Positions 20,960 to 32,114 of a DNA stretch of 64,000 nucleotides are shown here, one piece after another (position 1 is the stretch's first letter; the number at the start of each line of letters is the position of its first letter). The position numbers and the translations under genes are program-made. The notes beneath the pieces are model-generated. The model worked only from the letters and a program-made list of their open reading frames with translations, was not told the DNA's origin and did not search any database. The stretch lies in contig JAWZYU010000007.1 of assembly GCA_038380435.1 (NCBI GenBank), positions 25,399,001 through 25,463,000 on the forward strand. The letters run 5' to 3'. This DNA comes from Ryuthela nishihirai. Lineage: Eukaryota; Arthropoda; Arachnida; Araneae; Heptathelidae.

Positions 20960-21845
20960 TGCTCAAGTCTTTATGGAGTTGTCTGTTAGTGAGAAATCAG
21001 GAGGCATCGACCACAGTTCTCGAAATCTTGTTCTGTAAGACCTGAATCTTACGAATATTGGTGGGTGTAGTATTTGCCCATATGGGTGAAGCATAGAGAA
21101 TCACCGGTCTGATGATCATATCATACAGTAAAAGCTTATGATCAATCATTAAAATGGAATTTCTCCTAAGGAGTGTGCCTAGCTGGCCCCTCAATTAATT
21201 GACTTTGGAGATTATATTATTTATGTTATAGTCCCACTTTAGCCGTCCCGTGGCCGAGTGGTTAGCGCGCTTGGCTACTGATCTACGGGACCTGGGTTCG
21301 AACCCCGGGTAAGGGCATGGATGTTCGTGTTGTTTTCTGCTGAGGTCTTGCCATCCTCTCAGATCTTCTAATGTGACATATAAACTGACAGGCCCCTGTC
21401 AGACCTCTGTGGCAAGCAGCTGCTTGAGGGGATATTTATTTTTATTTTTATAGTCCCACTTTAACCTCTTATGTATAACAACCTCAAGATATTTGACTGA
21501 ATCACTCCAATCAATGGGAATATCTTGTAAATGGAGGCAAGTGGGATTCATAATACGCTTTCCAGTAAAAAAAGATGGCAGAATCCTTGTCAGAGTTAAT
21601 CATTATCTTCCATTTTTCGTACCATGTGCCCAGCTCGGTCAAGCTATGCTGTAGCCTCTTCACAGCGATAGCAGGACCGAAGGAGGGAGATAGCAAGGTA
21701 AGGTCATCTGCGTAAAGTGCAAGATGAATACGATCAAAGGAAGGTAAATCGTATAAGTATAAAGAGAAGAGTGTAGGACCCAAAAGGGAGCCCTGAGGCA
21801 CACCTGCAGATATGACTCTTCTTGTAGACATGGCAGATTTAATTG
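20960..21845 (-). pseudogene. LINE reverse transcriptase fragment (Jockey/CR1-like)
   Basis: The RT core is read on the minus strand at 21831-21511 with GVPQGSLLGP and ALYADDLTLL (catalytic Asp pair). The post-RT helical region lies at 21194-20997 (LLLYDMIIRPVILYASPIW). The two are separated by a SINE-B insertion (21242-21448) plus frame breaks. The 5' half of the element, including the endonuclease, is absent: the match stops near 21845. The 3' end abuts the hairpin at 20884-20953. Confidence 0.85.
21242..21448 (+). mobile_element. SINE-B copy, full length
   Basis: Best-preserved copy of the family: head GTCCCGTGGCCGAGTGGTTA, B box GGTTCGAACCCC, body ATATAAACTGACAGGCCCCT, T-rich tail. A perfect 15-bp duplication TATAGTCCCACTTTA flanks it (21227-21241 and 21449-21463). 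Confidence 0.95.
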
Positions 21846-22660
21846 GACTTGAATGTCCTATTGGAAATAAAAAGGGTAATATTGAAATATATAAGAAAAT
21901 TAATAAATTTTTGTCACTTAAATATTTTCTGGTAGCAAATTAAATTTAAAATATTCAATACTGGTTTAATAAAATCTTAGTAATAAATTATCATATTTTA
22001 GGCTATTCTGTGTTAAATAGCTTGTGGTTAAATTTTAGGCATATTAAATAACATAAAGTTCACCCCCTTTTCTCATTCCAACTAGTTGGCTTCAGAAGCT
22101 GATTCTATGAGCAACAGCATCACCTCCGAAAGCATATTTATAATCAGCTAAATGCCCAGAAGACAAAAATATTGATTCTCGAAACCTGTCGATTTTCTTC
22201 ATTATGTTTTATGCGTGTACTATACTTGTATTAGAGACTCTGTCGACCTGCATCTACGATTGAGATCCAGCTGCAAAAAGTTCAACCAACAGCAGTAACA
22301 ACGTCAGACATTGAGCGACAGCCACGACATTATCAGCTGTGGTCTACGAAGTGACAGCAGCAGGCAACGGAATCAGCAGCAACAGTAGCCTGGAGCCAAA
22401 ACTATCAGCATTTTAAGTGAGAAATTTTAAAACGTGAAGAAGCATAATGCTCATACTTTTGTTGAACTTTGGTGAATATGGACATTGAGGATAGACTAAG
22501 TTCAAGAAGTATACTGAATGTTTGCGAAAGATATAATTTATACTGTAATAAGGGTAAAAAAATACTGAATTTTAAAAGTACTGTGATACTTTAATATACT
22601 GTATAATGGTTTTGTATTCATGTAATACTTAGCTGAAAATATTTAGTGTTATCATGAGTG
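21846..22660. other. No recognisable gene
   Basis: AT-rich sequence with a CAGCAACAG-rich patch (about 22290-22400). No conserved motif seen. Confidence 0.45.
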
Positions 22661-22667
22661 TAATTCG

Positions 22668-22728
22668 AATCCACGTCTCTCAGTAATATTCCAGGAGTGC
22701 TAACTGCTATACCACCAATAGCTAACCT
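22668..22728 (-). mobile_element. tRNA-like sequence, probably a SINE head or pseudo-tRNA
   Basis: Read in reverse it shows an A-box-like TGGTATAGCAGTTAGC and a B-box-like GGATTCGAATTAC at normal spacing. The anticodon stem is imperfect, so it is not a functional tRNA gene. Isotype not assigned. Confidence 0.4.
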
Positions 22729-22739
22729 TTTCTTCATCT

Positions 22740-23190
22740 TGTGACTTATATATTTTCCCAAATATTATTTGATTCACTCGTAGCGCCATCTATGTTGGGA
22801 AACGGACAACCACCTCGTATTATGGAATTTAATAGTTTGTCACTGAGTCTCATGGCACAAAATCAATAATTCGATAGTAAAGTATCACACTAGATGTCCT
22901 GTTGACGTGGGAATCATGCAATGATTAGCTGAAAAATATTGGGTTTGCGTGAATGGGATAGATGGCAAAAAATTACCAGAAACGTCTCCTTGGAACTGCC
23001 AGGTGTTCTAATTTGCTGGCATATAATTGGGAGATAGGAGAAAAACTAAAATTTTTTTAGCTGCTTCAGGAATCTTATGTCTACAGGACATCTCCTGTGA
23101 TAAGGAGGAAGTTAAAAAAGCTATTTACACGTGTCTGTACATTTGCACTCGTTTCTCTGAAATTAACATGTTATGGCTTATTTGAAAGCT
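22740..23190. other. No recognisable gene
   Basis: AT-rich sequence without recognisable motifs. Confidence 0.45.
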
Positions 23191-23194
23191 TGTT

Positions 23195-24101
23195 TAAACT
23201 TGTCATCACGTGCTAAAACAAAGAGAGTATCAATATTCCTCTTTTCGCTGGAGGTGAGTAAAGTCGGTCGGCGAAATCTGTGCATTTTTGTTATGGAGCC
23301 TACTAAAGAAATGGAAAGGTTTTACATTTTCCCAATACGTGGACGTCCCAAGCCGTGGCAGCTTGGGGACGACGTGAAAAAAATTCCTGCCGATTTACCA
23401 CAAGTATATGGAGATTGAGCCTGTTCATATGATCCGACTGTGGGATGGATGCGCAAATTCAGAGAAGGACGATAGATCTTCAAAGAATTGCTTTGTGCAG
23501 GAAGCCTGTAGTGGGTCATGGAAGAGAGAACCATCGCTGTTCATCGTGAACTCATTAAGAAAACTCACATCACCGTTCATAATAATACTGGGAAAATAAG
23601 TTTAGATGTCAGTGTATCGATTGGCAGTATGGAAACCTTCATCATTTAAAGTTCCCAAAGGTCAGTGCCAAATGGGCACCGCACAAACTGACAGAGCAGC
23701 ATAAAAAGGCTAGAGTCAACTCGTCAAGAAGATGTTAGCAATGTTTGAATCTGTTGTCTTCAAATGACTAACAGACTTTGTCGCAAGTGATGATACCTGA
23801 TTTATTACTATACAACACTGAAAGATCGACAACTATGTTTGGGTTGCAGAGGATGAACCGCATCCCCAAATCCAACCACAAGACTTTTGCTCAAGGAAGA
23901 GTTCACAGTTTTTTTTCAATTCCGAAGGAGTGGAAGCCGTGGACACTTATCTCAATATCTGATAATGAAAAAAGTCTATAAATGCTTTTAGAAGAATACT
24001 ACGCCAACGTTGATTTGCCCAAAACGGTTAAGGAGATGAAGGAGCAGCGTCCAACAACAGGCGTGTCAAGGGTTCTCCTTCTTCATGACAATGCCACCAC
24101 C

Positions 24102-24150
<49 letters not shown>

Positions 24151-24690
24151 AGCAGCCATGGGCTACGGAGGTCCAACCAGACCGTGCAATTTAGTTCTCC
24201 AAGCAAGTCTATCCTGAGCTACATCTACTGCATCTGGCCACTGCACACCAATTCTAACAAGGTCCTATTTGACATTGTCTGCCCACCGCATCCTAGGTCT
24301 CCCCTTCTTTCTGAGGCCTTTAGGCACACTGTTCATAACCCTATTCGCCAATCTATAATTATTCATACGGGCAACATGGCCAAACCAACGGAAGTGCTCA
24401 CAAAACCCAATAAGTTATGGCCTATCTGGAGCGGGGAAAAATCAAACAACTACCTCATCCCGCATATTCATCTGATTTTGCACCATGCAATTGTTGATTG
24501 TTTCCAAAAATTAAAAAGAAACTTTCTAGGAAGCCTTTTTCAAGGGTGCAAGAACTTGTAAAATGCATTCATTTAAGAGTTTAGAAATATTCCCCAACAG
24601 GAGTATCACAAAGCGTTCCGGAATTGGATAGACGTCTGCAACTTTGCATAGATGCTGGAGAGCAGTACTTTGAAGGAGAGTAAAATTTTT
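23195..24690 (+). pseudogene. mariner-family transposase pseudogene (split by RTE fragment)
   Basis: Degraded mariner transposase. The N-terminal helix-turn-helix end is visible as QVYGD...WMRKFREGR (about 23402-23470), then a middle with EQHKKARV-like sequence (23690-23720). EQRPTTG and VLLLHDNA follow (24040-24095); the Asp of HDNA is the second catalytic Asp. The reading resumes after the RTE insert with AHKTQ...LPHPAYS (about 24395-24465), ...LFPKLKKKL (about 24500-24530) and a C-terminal LCIDAGEQYFEG (about 24640-24685). Many stops and frameshifts make it non-functional. The enzyme would cut and paste its own ends at TA sites. Terminal inverted repeats were not located. Confidence 0.85.
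24096..24391 (-). mobile_element. RTE-type LINE 3'-end fragment inside mariner
   Basis: Reverse-oriented ~280-base 3' end of the RTE element, closely matching 48438-48712 and ending in ATC/ACC simple repeats on the left (24093-24150). It interrupts the mariner pseudogene between the HDNA and AHKTQ codons, with little or no mariner sequence missing. The mariner bases just beyond its 5' edge (24392-24517) also occur at 48311-48436. Confidence 0.9.
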
Positions 24691-24991
24691 TTGAGGTAAG
24701 TGTAATGGTTTTTGTTCTGCAGATGCATGTCAAGAAAGTTTCGAATTCCCCTTGTACTTTACTACTTGGCTATATTCATTTTCCCAATCTTCCGTTAGTT
24801 CGAATTTCCACTGCTAGATGGTATTAAAGACGGAAAATGCAAAAAGCTTTATTGTCCTAATAAACGAGCACCCCATATTCTCCTGAAGGAATATATTTTT
24901 CTTCTACCTTATGTATCGTTGTACAATAATCTTATTCTGTTACTTTCCCACATCTTCGAAAGTTACGACGAAAAAATAGAATTCTCATTTT
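24691..24991. other. No recognisable gene
   Basis: AT-rich. No feature recognised. Confidence 0.45.
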
Positions 24992-25052
24992 GATTGAAAG
25001 AAACGTTTGAATAAATTTTAAATTAATATTTATTCAAACGTTTCTTTCAATC
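24992..25052. repeat. Perfect 24-bp inverted repeat
   Basis: GATTGAAAGAAACGTTTGAA... (24992-25015) pairs exactly with 25029-25052 around a 13-base A/T loop. It may be a tiny foldback element or the fused ends of one. No coding content. Confidence 0.85.
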
Positions 25053-25214
25053 TCCAATTGATTGCATAATCGTTCTTCGCATAATCGGGTTAAACGTCTT
25101 TGTAATTTATTTACAACACCGTGTGTAAAATGTGAGTTTTATGAAAAGATCTATTTTTCAAATTGCTGTTTTCACACACAGAAAAAAGTGTTCAAATCTA
25201 TTTCTGCAATTTTA

Positions 25215-26177
25215 TGGGTGGGGTACGCAGTCTGTAGCGTGCCAGGCTCGGAATATGCAGTTTCCAGGTTCGATTCCCGACTGGGTCAGCGTTGAGATAA
25301 TCTTCGCAAAAACCCCCAACCTGTCCTCTATCAGTAGGGAACACCAATGGGATTGGAAAGGCCACCGCCCATCAGATGGGATGGCAAATGGAAGAGGGGG
25401 GCTTGTTTTTTTTAATCCAGAAAATATGAGACTTTGGAGTGTAAGGGGCGTGTGACATTTGTCAACTGAAGGGAGCGTTGGCCTGTAAACAGCAGAGGGG
25501 GCGTGGCCCTTGGTTACCGCGTAACTAAGGGGACTTTTCGAGTTATGCAGGGAAGCGAAATTATAGAGGACTTTTCGAGCGTTGCCAGTTCCCCCCGTGT
25601 GCGGGAATCATACCCTGTGCACGCTAAAGAACACGCTGGATGGCTTTGACAGGAGGCTACCATCTGTCTCCTAACAGCTGTCCAGTGGGCCCCCTCTCTC
25701 CAACCTTCTCTGAGCTCTCGGGGCCCTTATGACCTGGTTGGGTTGTTTCAGAGTGGCCCTTTCTTTGCACACAATGGGCTAAATGGCCAGATCGCAAGGA
25801 TCCTGAAGGCTCAGAGAAGATTGGGGGAGGGGACCCACTGAACAGCTGTTGGGAGACAGATGGTAGCCTAATCTCAAGGTCATCCAGTGTGTTCTTTGTT
25901 ATACACATGTTATGGCTCTCCCGCATACGGACCACTGCTTAACTTCCACTCCGACGGACGGCGGCCTTTCCAAACCAATTGGGTGTCCCCTACTGACTGT
26001 GGACAGGGTGGAGAGTTTTGAGGAGAAAAATCTCAACGCCTGTCCAGCTGTAACTCGAACCGGGGAACTTTAAATGATGAGCCTGACGCGCTACTGGCTG
26101 AGCCATCCCCGATTCCTTATGATCTGGTAATTCAGCCCATTGTGCGAAAAACATGGCGTAAAACAACCCATCTCAAC
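25215..26177 (+). mobile_element. Old SINE-A copy with two insertions
   Basis: A diverged plus copy present in three pieces: head/5' body (25215-25395), middle (25589-25737), and 3' end (26128-26177). A perfect 10-bp duplication TGCAATTTTA (25205-25214 and 26178-26187) proves they are one insertion. Between pieces 1 and 2 lie ~190 bases of unrelated sequence that starts near TGGCAA and ends near TTGCCA. Between pieces 2 and 3 is a minus-strand SINE-A. Confidence 0.88.
25738..26114 (-). mobile_element. SINE-A copy nested in SINE-A
   Basis: Reverse copy, moderately diverged (head complement with CCGGTTCGAGTTAC). The host SINE word CCTTATGA(C/T)CTGG is duplicated at 25725-25737 and 26115-26127 with one mismatch. 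Confidence 0.88.
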
Positions 26178-26189
26178 TGCAATTTTAGT

Positions 26190-26985
26190 CAGGGATATAT
26201 ACTCCAGCCTCGTTTAATGTCTTTTCTCTAGGCAGAGAATGCCGCAGTTAAACCGCTACCGAATCTGTTACATTGTCTAGAGTAGAGTATTCTATCTTTA
26301 GATATGTGACTTGAATGAAAGCCTGGATAACATCGCTTTGCAGTACATTTGCGTTATTATCTCGATGCTCTTATCTGCTCTGAAAGGGAACCTTTAATAG
26401 CTCTATTCAGACAATTACACGTGTCGTTTAACTCTCTTTGACACGGAGAACGCTCTTCGCATAATCGGGTTAAACGTCTTTGTAATATATTGTAAATTAA
26501 ATTGTCTTTGTAATATATCGTAATTAAATACAACAGTTCAGCTGTATTACAACAAACACAAGGTTTGATTGAGCCCTGCTAAATGTTTAGTGTCTGTGCA
26601 AAGAGGAGAATGATTTGTGTCGAGAACTGAATGTCCAATTCTGGGCACAGAGTAATAGACACGGAGGGTAATCTCTTTAAACCTCTAATTGTAACATTTC
26701 CACCACATTAATTATTAAAGAGCAGCGCGCCAGTTTTTGGAAAGACAAAGAACAACTTCCACGAAGCAATCATTCGATTGAACACACTCTTTTAATTTCA
26801 CAAATGAATAAATTTATCGTAATTATATGATTATCTTGTAATTTTAAAGTACAACTCCTAGATAGTTGTTTCTAAAAACTAGCAATTAATTTTAAATTAT
26901 TTGTGATGATTTTATATATTCCTAATGAATGAATTAGTTTATTTTAGATTATTTTCAAATTGCATCGATCGTAGTAATCTGTGAC
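26190..26985. other. No recognisable gene; two dispersed short repeats
   Basis: Contains TGAATGAAAGCCTGGATAAC+ATCG (26312-26335), found again at 28588-28611, and a 33-base stretch TCTTCGCATAATCGGGTTAA... (26454-26486), found again at 25074-25106. Otherwise unremarkable AT-rich DNA. Confidence 0.5.
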
Positions 26986-26989
26986 CATT

Positions 26990-27691
26990 TACTGGACTTT
27001 GAAAAGGCCTTCGATAATTAAAACAAAGTGAGCAACGAGAACACTTTTGATGTCAAAAAACAAAATAGCCATTTGTTTCCCAGCTGAACGAGAAACCCGA
27101 ATTTTCTTGGGTCTCGGTGAATCGGGATGCTTCCATTGACTCGACTGTTTAATTTGCGGGATTGTAGTGAAATATCCAAGTTTAATCGCAAGTCATAATT
27201 CGACTCATGAAGGTTGGACCCAGGCTTTCAAAACGATTAAGCATCTCCTTGCACAGCTGTACCCTTTTTTGCTTTTGTTCTGGAGTCAAACTGTTTGGAA
27301 TCCATTGAGCACAGATTCATGACATTTTCACAGCCACTTCACGAAGTGTTATTCGTCTGTCTTCATTCAGGATTGCCAGGGCTCTTTCGATTTGCTCAGT
27401 AGTTATTGACGAAGAAGGCTGGCCGGGTCTTGGGTCATCGGCTACAGATTCGCGTCTTTCTTTGAATCGCTTATGCCACTTAAAAATGGCAGACCTACGA
27501 AAACAGTCACTACCATAGGCTTCATTCATTTCTTCAACAGTCGCAGCAGCATTTAGGCCTCGCCTAACACAATAACGAATGACATACCGCTGTTCCATCT
27601 GAATTTCCGACATTCTAAACGAACGTCTATAACTCGCAACCCGAATCATAGTGTTAACACAACAGCAGTCGACGCCAAATGACCTTGGCAC
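26990..27691 (-). pseudogene. mariner-family transposase pseudogene
   Basis: A minus-strand open frame (27691-27317) holds the DNA-binding half: a helix-turn-helix with EQRYVIRYCVRRGLN, then a second one with FKWHKRFKERRESV, DDPRPGQPSS, and RALAILNEDRRITLREVA. After a stop and a probable deletion, the catalytic half continues to about 26990: WIPNSLTPEQKQKRVQLCKE, then SRIMTCD (the first catalytic Asp; the next codon is a stop where Glu is usual), HPDSPRPKK in a shifted frame, and an FFD-like block (second Asp). It is truncated before the third acidic residue. It is distinct from the copy at 23.2-24.7 kb. Confidence 0.9.
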
Positions 27692-27784
27692 GTGGAGCCT
27701 CCTTCGCAGCTGTCAAGCACAGCGCCATCTAGTGTTACTTTGGAAAAAGTGTTACGAACGAGTACTTATGGCGTTAGTCCACGA

Positions 27785-28526
27785 ATTAAATGATCACTCC
27801 CCCCATAAATACAACTTCACAAATGATTCAATTGCAAATATACGGATGCAGAAAAACTTAGGAGTACTATTCTCATCACAGTTAACTTTTGGTGATCACT
27901 ATAATAACATTGTCAGAAAGGCTAATCGTACCGTTTTCTTAATTCTGAAATGTTATGGTAAATGTGACAATGATTCCCTAATTCGCGTATTTGTGACTTT
28001 AATCAGACCCTCACTAGAATATGCCTCGCCTCTATGGACACCTCATCTTTATATCAGACATCAAAATTCTTGAACACACCCAGCGATGGTTTACAAAAAA
28101 CTTCCTAGGTTTTAAAATATGCCATATGAAGAAAGGTTGAAAAGCCTCTCATTGTATTCCTTGGAGTGGAGAAGGCTAATGTCTGACTTAAAAACATGTT
28201 ATAAACTTATTGATGGAATAACTCACTCTACAGTAGGTACTCCTATTGTCAACAGAAGAACAAGAGGTCATACTCTTAGGATCGATGTGCCTTTCGCTCG
28301 AAAGAATTGTAAGTACCATTCCTTTGTGTGCCGTGTTCGAAGAGTATGGAACACCCTTCACAGCGAGATTGTCACTTCTACAAGTATTGATGTTTTTACT
28401 TTAAGACTGAAGAGATGTGACTTATCGTCATTTCTCAAATGTTTCAACTTTTGATGTACTTTCCTTGTACGGTATCAGTGCTCTGATGTAGAACCTTCCG
28501 GTCGCCTCTGCAATAATAATAATAAT
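27785..28526 (+). pseudogene. CR1/L2-like LINE 3'-end fragment
   Basis: Post-RT region of a non-LTR retrotransposon: NLGVLFSSQLTF...HYNNIV, then LIRPSLEYASPLWTP (27999-28043), then after a frame break PYEERLKSLSLYSLEWRRL (about 28122-28178), and a C-terminal arginine-rich tail with VWNTL. It ends in CTGCAATAATAATAATAATG (tail at 28512-28526), a short microsatellite tail typical of CR1/L2-type elements. The RT catalytic core is missing. Confidence 0.85.
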
Positions 28527-29450
28527 GAAAATTAATTCCATTCTCTACCGTTCGTGGCGCACCAAAAATGTGGAAGATCACCAAAAATGAATGAAAGCCT
28601 GGATAACATCGTTACCTCTGTGTCTATAACTGTGGGATGTGACCTTTTACCCTTTTTGATTTATTCACGCTGGAAAGAAAAATGAGTAAAAATAAAATAG
28701 TTCTTTTTCAATATTATAAAAATTTGCAAAACAATTTTTCTGAAACTTCTTTGATTCGATTACTTCTACTTAGTGAAATAGGGGTAGATTAAATAAAGAT
28801 AGGAAGCAACTAAATTCGGACTAAGAAGATAATTGCCAGAACAGATAATGTCTCATTAATGCTGAAGTATAGTTTGATTCAAAATTTGATTCTAAAGTTT
28901 GGACAAGTTCTGCAAAATGCGGCAAAATTGGAATGCATACACATATTGTGTATTGAATAAAAATAATTCGTGTTTTGTAACTGAATCGGTTTTAAAAATG
29001 AAAGATATTAAAATATAGTTGCATGTGTTTTATCAATTTCTGGAATGTTTGAATCACAATGAATTGAAATAAACAGGAATCTTCATTTTGCTCCGTCAAC
29101 TTCTGAGATATCGTACATACCAGAATCCCTCCAAAAATAATGGGCCACATTTTTTTTAGAAATCAATGTCAATTTGAATCAAATTGGAAGCATTGTTACT
29201 TGTACATTGTATAGTTGCATCATGTAGGAACATCATCATCTTTATATAATCTAATCTAAATAATTATCGTTACATTCTGCTCTGGGGTCGCGCATTGTCT
29301 GGTTGACTATCAATGCTGAGTTTGGCAATTCACATTCTTCATTCGCTTGCGGATGTTTCCAACATCCTGCTTTTCACACATCGAGTTACATTTTTTTCCA
29401 CATCTGAGTTATCGAGAATCATGATCCCATTTTGGCAGGACCGTAATCCG
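28527..29450. other. No recognisable gene
   Basis: AT-rich sequence that includes the second copy of the 24-base repeat (28588-28611). Nothing else recognised. Confidence 0.45.
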
Positions 29451-29454
29451 ATTT

Positions 29455-29905
29455 TCACAGACCTATAATCCAATGTTCCCAGGCTCATAATCCAATGTTC
29501 CCAAAATCATAGTCAGTCCAATGTTCCCAGGTTCGAGTCTGAAGTGTGATTTCCTTTAGAAATCACACTTCTTTTTTTTTTGGGTTCGAGTCTGAAGTGT
29601 GGTTCGAGTCTGAAGTGTGATTAACCTCCATTGATCACCTGGGGTAGATAGGTGCCTCGAATGAGCTTGAAAATGCTGCCATCTGTCAGATGGGAGGTTA
29701 AGTATTGGCAGTATAAGCAGTTAATTATAGGCAGCTTGGCAGTTTAAGTATGCCTCCATAAGGAGGAGAGGAGTCATTCCTTATACTCGATGGTCTTTAT
29801 GGGAGACACCCACTGTCACTTAATGCAAATCCATTGGATCCCTTTCCCCATAAGCACTACATCCTTGGGGTCTTTGTCCATTTATACGAATGTTACAACC
29901 TGGAG
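29455..29905 (+). mobile_element. Ancient SINE-A relative with expanded anticodon region
   Basis: Strongly diverged but with the family's order: B box GGTTCGAGTC, GATCACCTGGGG, CATCTGTCAGATGGGAGGTT (for the usual GTCGGATGGGACGTT), then CACTGTCACT...CCTTGGGGTCTTTGTCCAT. The anticodon/B-box region is reiterated: TAATCCAATGTTCCCA occurs three times and GGTTCGAGTCTGAAGTGTG about three times. A 13-bp hairpin lies at 29541-29571. One unit carries CTCATAA, a CAT anticodon. Confidence 0.7.
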
Positions 29906-30089
29906 GACAGATGAATGCATTACAAATTTATTTAAATAAACTGTTTACTTTGGGTTACGCAAATACAATGCACTGGAAGTACTAAGACTATTCAGACAAG
30001 CAATATACAATCAGCTAAATTTATGTTGCCCCAAATTATACACCTTAGATTACAAAATAAGTTGTTAAAATGAATCATTATCTGAGAGG

Positions 30090-30465
30090 GGCGGGGGTGG
30101 CTCAGTCGGTAGCTCGCCAGGCTCGTAATCTGCAGTTCCCAGGTTCAAATCCCAGCTGGGCTAGCGTTGAGATGTATCTCTGCAAAACCCTCTCTCCATG
30201 GTCAGTAGGGGACACCGATGGGTTTGGAAAGGCCGCCGTCCGTCGAATGGGACGATAAGACGTGGCTCCGTGTGCAGGAGAGTCATACCTTGTATATGTT
30301 AAAGAACACGCTGGATGGCCTTCACCGGAAGCTACCATCTGTCTTTCAACAGCTGTTCTAGTGGGTCGCCTCCCCCAACCTTCTCTGAGTCTCGGGGTCC
30401 TTGTGACTTGGTCATTTACCCCATTGTCTGCAAAAAAGAGCCTTCAGAGGTAAAGCAACCCAACC
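30090..30465 (+). mobile_element. SINE-A copy
   Basis: Full-length, moderately diverged copy (GGGCGGGGGTGGCTCAGTCG start; ends AAGCAACCCAACC). The flanks ATTATCTGAGAG and GTTATCCTAAGA suggest an imperfect duplication. Confidence 0.9.
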
Positions 30466-30717
30466 GTTATCCTAAGAATCCTAATCTGCAATTTTTTTTA
30501 CAGACGAATAAGCAATATTTGACCAGGATAACGATGAGGTATATGATCACAAAAGTTAAAGAATATTGGAAATTAAGATGGTGGGTGTAGAGGAGGGTGC
30601 TGAAGAGGATAATAAAGAAAGATTCTGAGATGAGATAGACGATGAATAGAATGGCTGACGGAAGATAGGCCAAAGAAAATACTGATATGGAAACCCACTG
30701 GTAGTAGAAGGTCGTGA

Positions 30718-30882
30718 TTCTAGGTCATGTACATGTTAAAGAACAAGCTGAATGGTCTTGAAGTGAGGCACCCATCTTCCCTTCTTCAAATTTCTATGAA
30801 CCCTGGAGTCTTGCTGACATGGCCATTTCGCTAACCATATGGAAAAATGGACCTCTCAGAAATAAAACAACCCACCCAAAAA
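30718..30882 (+). mobile_element. SINE-A 3' fragment
   Basis: Diverged 3' half only: CATGTTAAAGAACAAGCTGAAT, CTTGAAGTGAGG..., ending CTCAGAAATAAAACAACCCA. The head and central region are absent. Confidence 0.75.
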
Positions 30883-30959
30883 TTTTTAGTGAAATTCCCC
30901 AAATAACATCTAAAAAAATATTCCACTTGAAGCAGCATTAAAATGTTTTGAAAAATTTT

Positions 30960-31985
30960 AATTAGAAAAATATAAAAACAGCTCAACACTTTTACAGATG
31001 GATCTGTACTACCAGATATTAGATCCTCTACAGTTGCATTTTTTGTTCCTCAAAATAAATTTTCTACAGTTTTAAAATTACCTCAAAATACTTCAATAAT
31101 ACATGCAGAATTAATAGCAATAATAGAAGCATTTAATTGGATTTTAAATAACTTAAATAATTGTAAAATTGCAGTTTTTGTGGACTCCAAAGGAGCCATA
31201 CAAACATTACAACAAGAATTATACCAATCAGGCCATATCAATCATACCATCATACCAATCAGGTCATCATTTACAAACTATTAACACTTAATACATTTAA
31301 CAAACAATTCAAAAACAATCAATTATAATTCAATGGATCCCTAGTCATATAGATATCATTGAAATGACTTTGTTGATGGATTAGCAAAAAATGCTCATAA
31401 ACGTAACAAAATTAGCAACTGTTTCAATTTTTATAACACTACAAGAAAGATATTAAAAAAATAGAATTTAAATTGACTGAACAATTCTTTCAAATTGAAG
31501 CATCATTAAAAAATAACAACTTTAGATATGTTCTTTCAAAAAATATTAATTATATTCAAAAATCTACCGTTTACAAGAAGACAATTAAGTACCCTCTATA
31601 GACTTAGAACAAATACAGCAATGCTAAATCAAACAAAATTTTATCTTAAACTTTCAAACTCTCGTCATTTTTGCATAAACAACACAACGCAAAGGAAAAA
31701 ATTCTTTAAATCACTAGAGGAACATGGGTTTCATGAGATTAGAACTGATTTAATTTTGAACCAGAAAGATTTTGATTCTAAAACTAAAATATATAAAAAT
31801 TTATTTGACTTTCTAATCTCTACAGATTTATGGAACAGAATCTAAAAAAAAAATAAAAATAAAAAGAGTAAAATGAAATTTAACTAAAAAAGTATTATAG
31901 TTAATTATTTAAAAAAATTGTATGATGAGAAAGCCTGTATAAAGACCTCTCAAATATCTGTAACGCTGAATAAATAAATAAAACA
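30960..31985 (+). pseudogene. LINE RNase H domain and C-terminal tail (I/Jockey-type)
   Basis: RNase H motifs follow in order on plus: FTDGSV (about 31007; first Asp), HAELIAI (31100; Glu), VFVDSKGAI (31175; Asp) and a degraded IQWIPSH (31327). A short duplication (ACCAATCAGG, 31227-31265) and several frame breaks interrupt it. After the RNase H, 31528-31845 encodes the family's post-RNase H tail (RRQLSTLYRLRTNTAM...). The element ends in TGAATAAATAAATAAAAC (about 31966-31984). RNase H removes the RNA strand after target-primed synthesis, and its presence points to the I/R1-like group. RT and endonuclease are missing. Confidence 0.85.
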
Positions 31986-32114
31986 ACCGAAACCCTTCTA
32001 AGCCGTATGCAGTGACTTTGAGAAGAGAGAGTAAATAGCGAGTGCAATCGATATGCGCATGAGGATAAAATCTCGGATTTGATGAGACTGAAGATTTGAT
32101 AACTGAAGGCACCC

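Noticed and set aside
21242..21315. SINE-B head as a functional tRNA
   Set aside because: The anticodon loop has eight bases if the stem is paired, and the sequence is part of a dispersed repeat with target-site duplication.
24085..24150. Poly-Pro/poly-Ser open frame
   Set aside because: Produced by the ACC/ATC simple-repeat tail of the RTE fragment.
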